Source of the DNA: Bacillota bacterium | GTDB lineage: Bacteria > Bacillota > Dethiobacteria > DTU022 > UBA8154 | Direction: 5' to 3' | NCBI GenBank assembly: GCA_003456095.1 | Contig: DMPF01000045.1 | Location: 1 to 6,414, forward strand | DNA length: 6,414 nucleotides | Part shown: positions 5,973 to 6,414 of the stretch, piece after piece | Layout: every line of letters begins with the position of its first letter | How positions within the stretch are numbered: the first letter of the stretch is position 1 | The notes under the pieces: generated by a model | The model's input: the letters and a program-made list of their open reading frames with translations, nothing else | Told to the model about the DNA's origin: nothing | Databases searched by the model: none | Position numbers and translations under genes: made by a program

Positions 5973-6414
5973 TCATCGGAACGGCAGGCCATGTGGACCA
6001 TGGCAAAACGGCTCTGATTAGGGCCCTTACGGGGGTGGATACGGACCGTCTTATTGAGGAAAAAGAACGGGGTGTATCTATTGATCTAGGCTTTGCTCCC
6101 TTTAAAATGCCAGGCGGGCGGGTTGCCGGTGTAATCGATGTCCCCGGGCACGAACGGTTTATTCACAATATGTTGGCGGGGATTGGCGGAATTGATCTGG
6201 TGCTGTTGGTGATCGATGCTCAGGAAGGGATTATGCCCCAGACACGGGAACACCTGGATATCCTGGAACTGCTGCAAATAAAAAAAGGTTTAACAGTAAT
6301 CACCAAGCAGGATCTGGTGGATACGGAGTGGATGGAGATGGTGGTGGAGGAGGTGCGGGAGTACCGACGTCTGAAGCAGTTGAACGCGCGCCTCAAGAGG
6401 CTGCTGGGCTGCCG
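5969..6414 (+). CDS. selB: SelB, selenocysteine-specific elongation factor, 3' truncated
   Basis: The first 148 codons of SelB, the GTPase that carries selenocysteyl-tRNA(Sec) to UGA codons marked by a SECIS hairpin. G1 is GHVDHGKT (7-14), the switch I region is GVSIDLGF (35-42), G3 is DVPGHE (57-62), and G4 is TKQD (112-115), the TKxD form usual in SelB instead of NKxD. The ATG overlaps the selA stop as ATGA, so the genes are translationally coupled; GGAGGAAG (5948-5955) lies 13 bases upstream. The full protein is normally over 600 residues, with C-terminal winged-helix domains beyond the window. The final ~18 residues after VREY no longer look like familiar SelB sequence. Confidence 0.95.
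   Translation, partial: MIIGTAGHVDHGKTALIRALTGVDTDRLIEEKERGVSIDLGFAPFKMPGGRVAGVIDVPGHERFIHNMLAGIGGIDLVLLVIDAQEGIMPQTREHLDILELLQIKKGLTVITKQDLVDTEWMEMVVEEVREYRRLKQLNARLKRLLGC

Overview
The window looks like a stretch of genome from an anaerobic, spore-former-type Firmicute (Clostridia, perhaps Peptococcaceae-like). This is inferred from strong AAGGAGG-type ribosome sites, GTG and TTG starts, selenocysteine genes, and UbiD/UbiX aromatic-acid chemistry. The genus cannot be read from the sequence. All genes lie on the + strand. Family comparisons are from memory; no alignment or search was run.

Positions 1-3649 hold a four-gene cassette: a UbiD-family (de)carboxylase cut off at its 5' end, a small protein resembling the gamma subunit of phenylphosphate carboxylase, a second and divergent UbiD-family protein, and UbiX, the prenyl transferase that makes the prFMN cofactor of UbiD enzymes. 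Two UbiD-like subunits with a ~10 kDa gamma subunit is the core make-up of phenylphosphate carboxylase from anaerobic phenol degraders. The likely job is reversible carboxylation or decarboxylation of a phenolic or other aromatic acid. The second UbiD keeps the Arg/Glu/Glu active-site pattern but appears to have lost two of three ligands of the prFMN-linked metal site. Base composition also steps up sharply between the first two genes and the third.

Positions 3650-4330 hold a six-helix membrane protein of the GPR1/FUN34/YaaH (SatP, acetate/succinate) family. It has a good ribosome site, a TTGACA-type candidate promoter inside the end of ubiX, and a degenerate family signature. It may move an organic acid linked to the decarboxylase. 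A strong intrinsic terminator at 4359-4423 closes this unit.

Positions 4424-6414 start a second unit: an extended -10 promoter, selA (selenocysteine synthase) and the first 148 codons of selB (selenocysteine elongation factor), which overlaps selA by ATGA. This indicates that the host makes selenoproteins. No RNA genes, CRISPR arrays or insertion sequences were seen.
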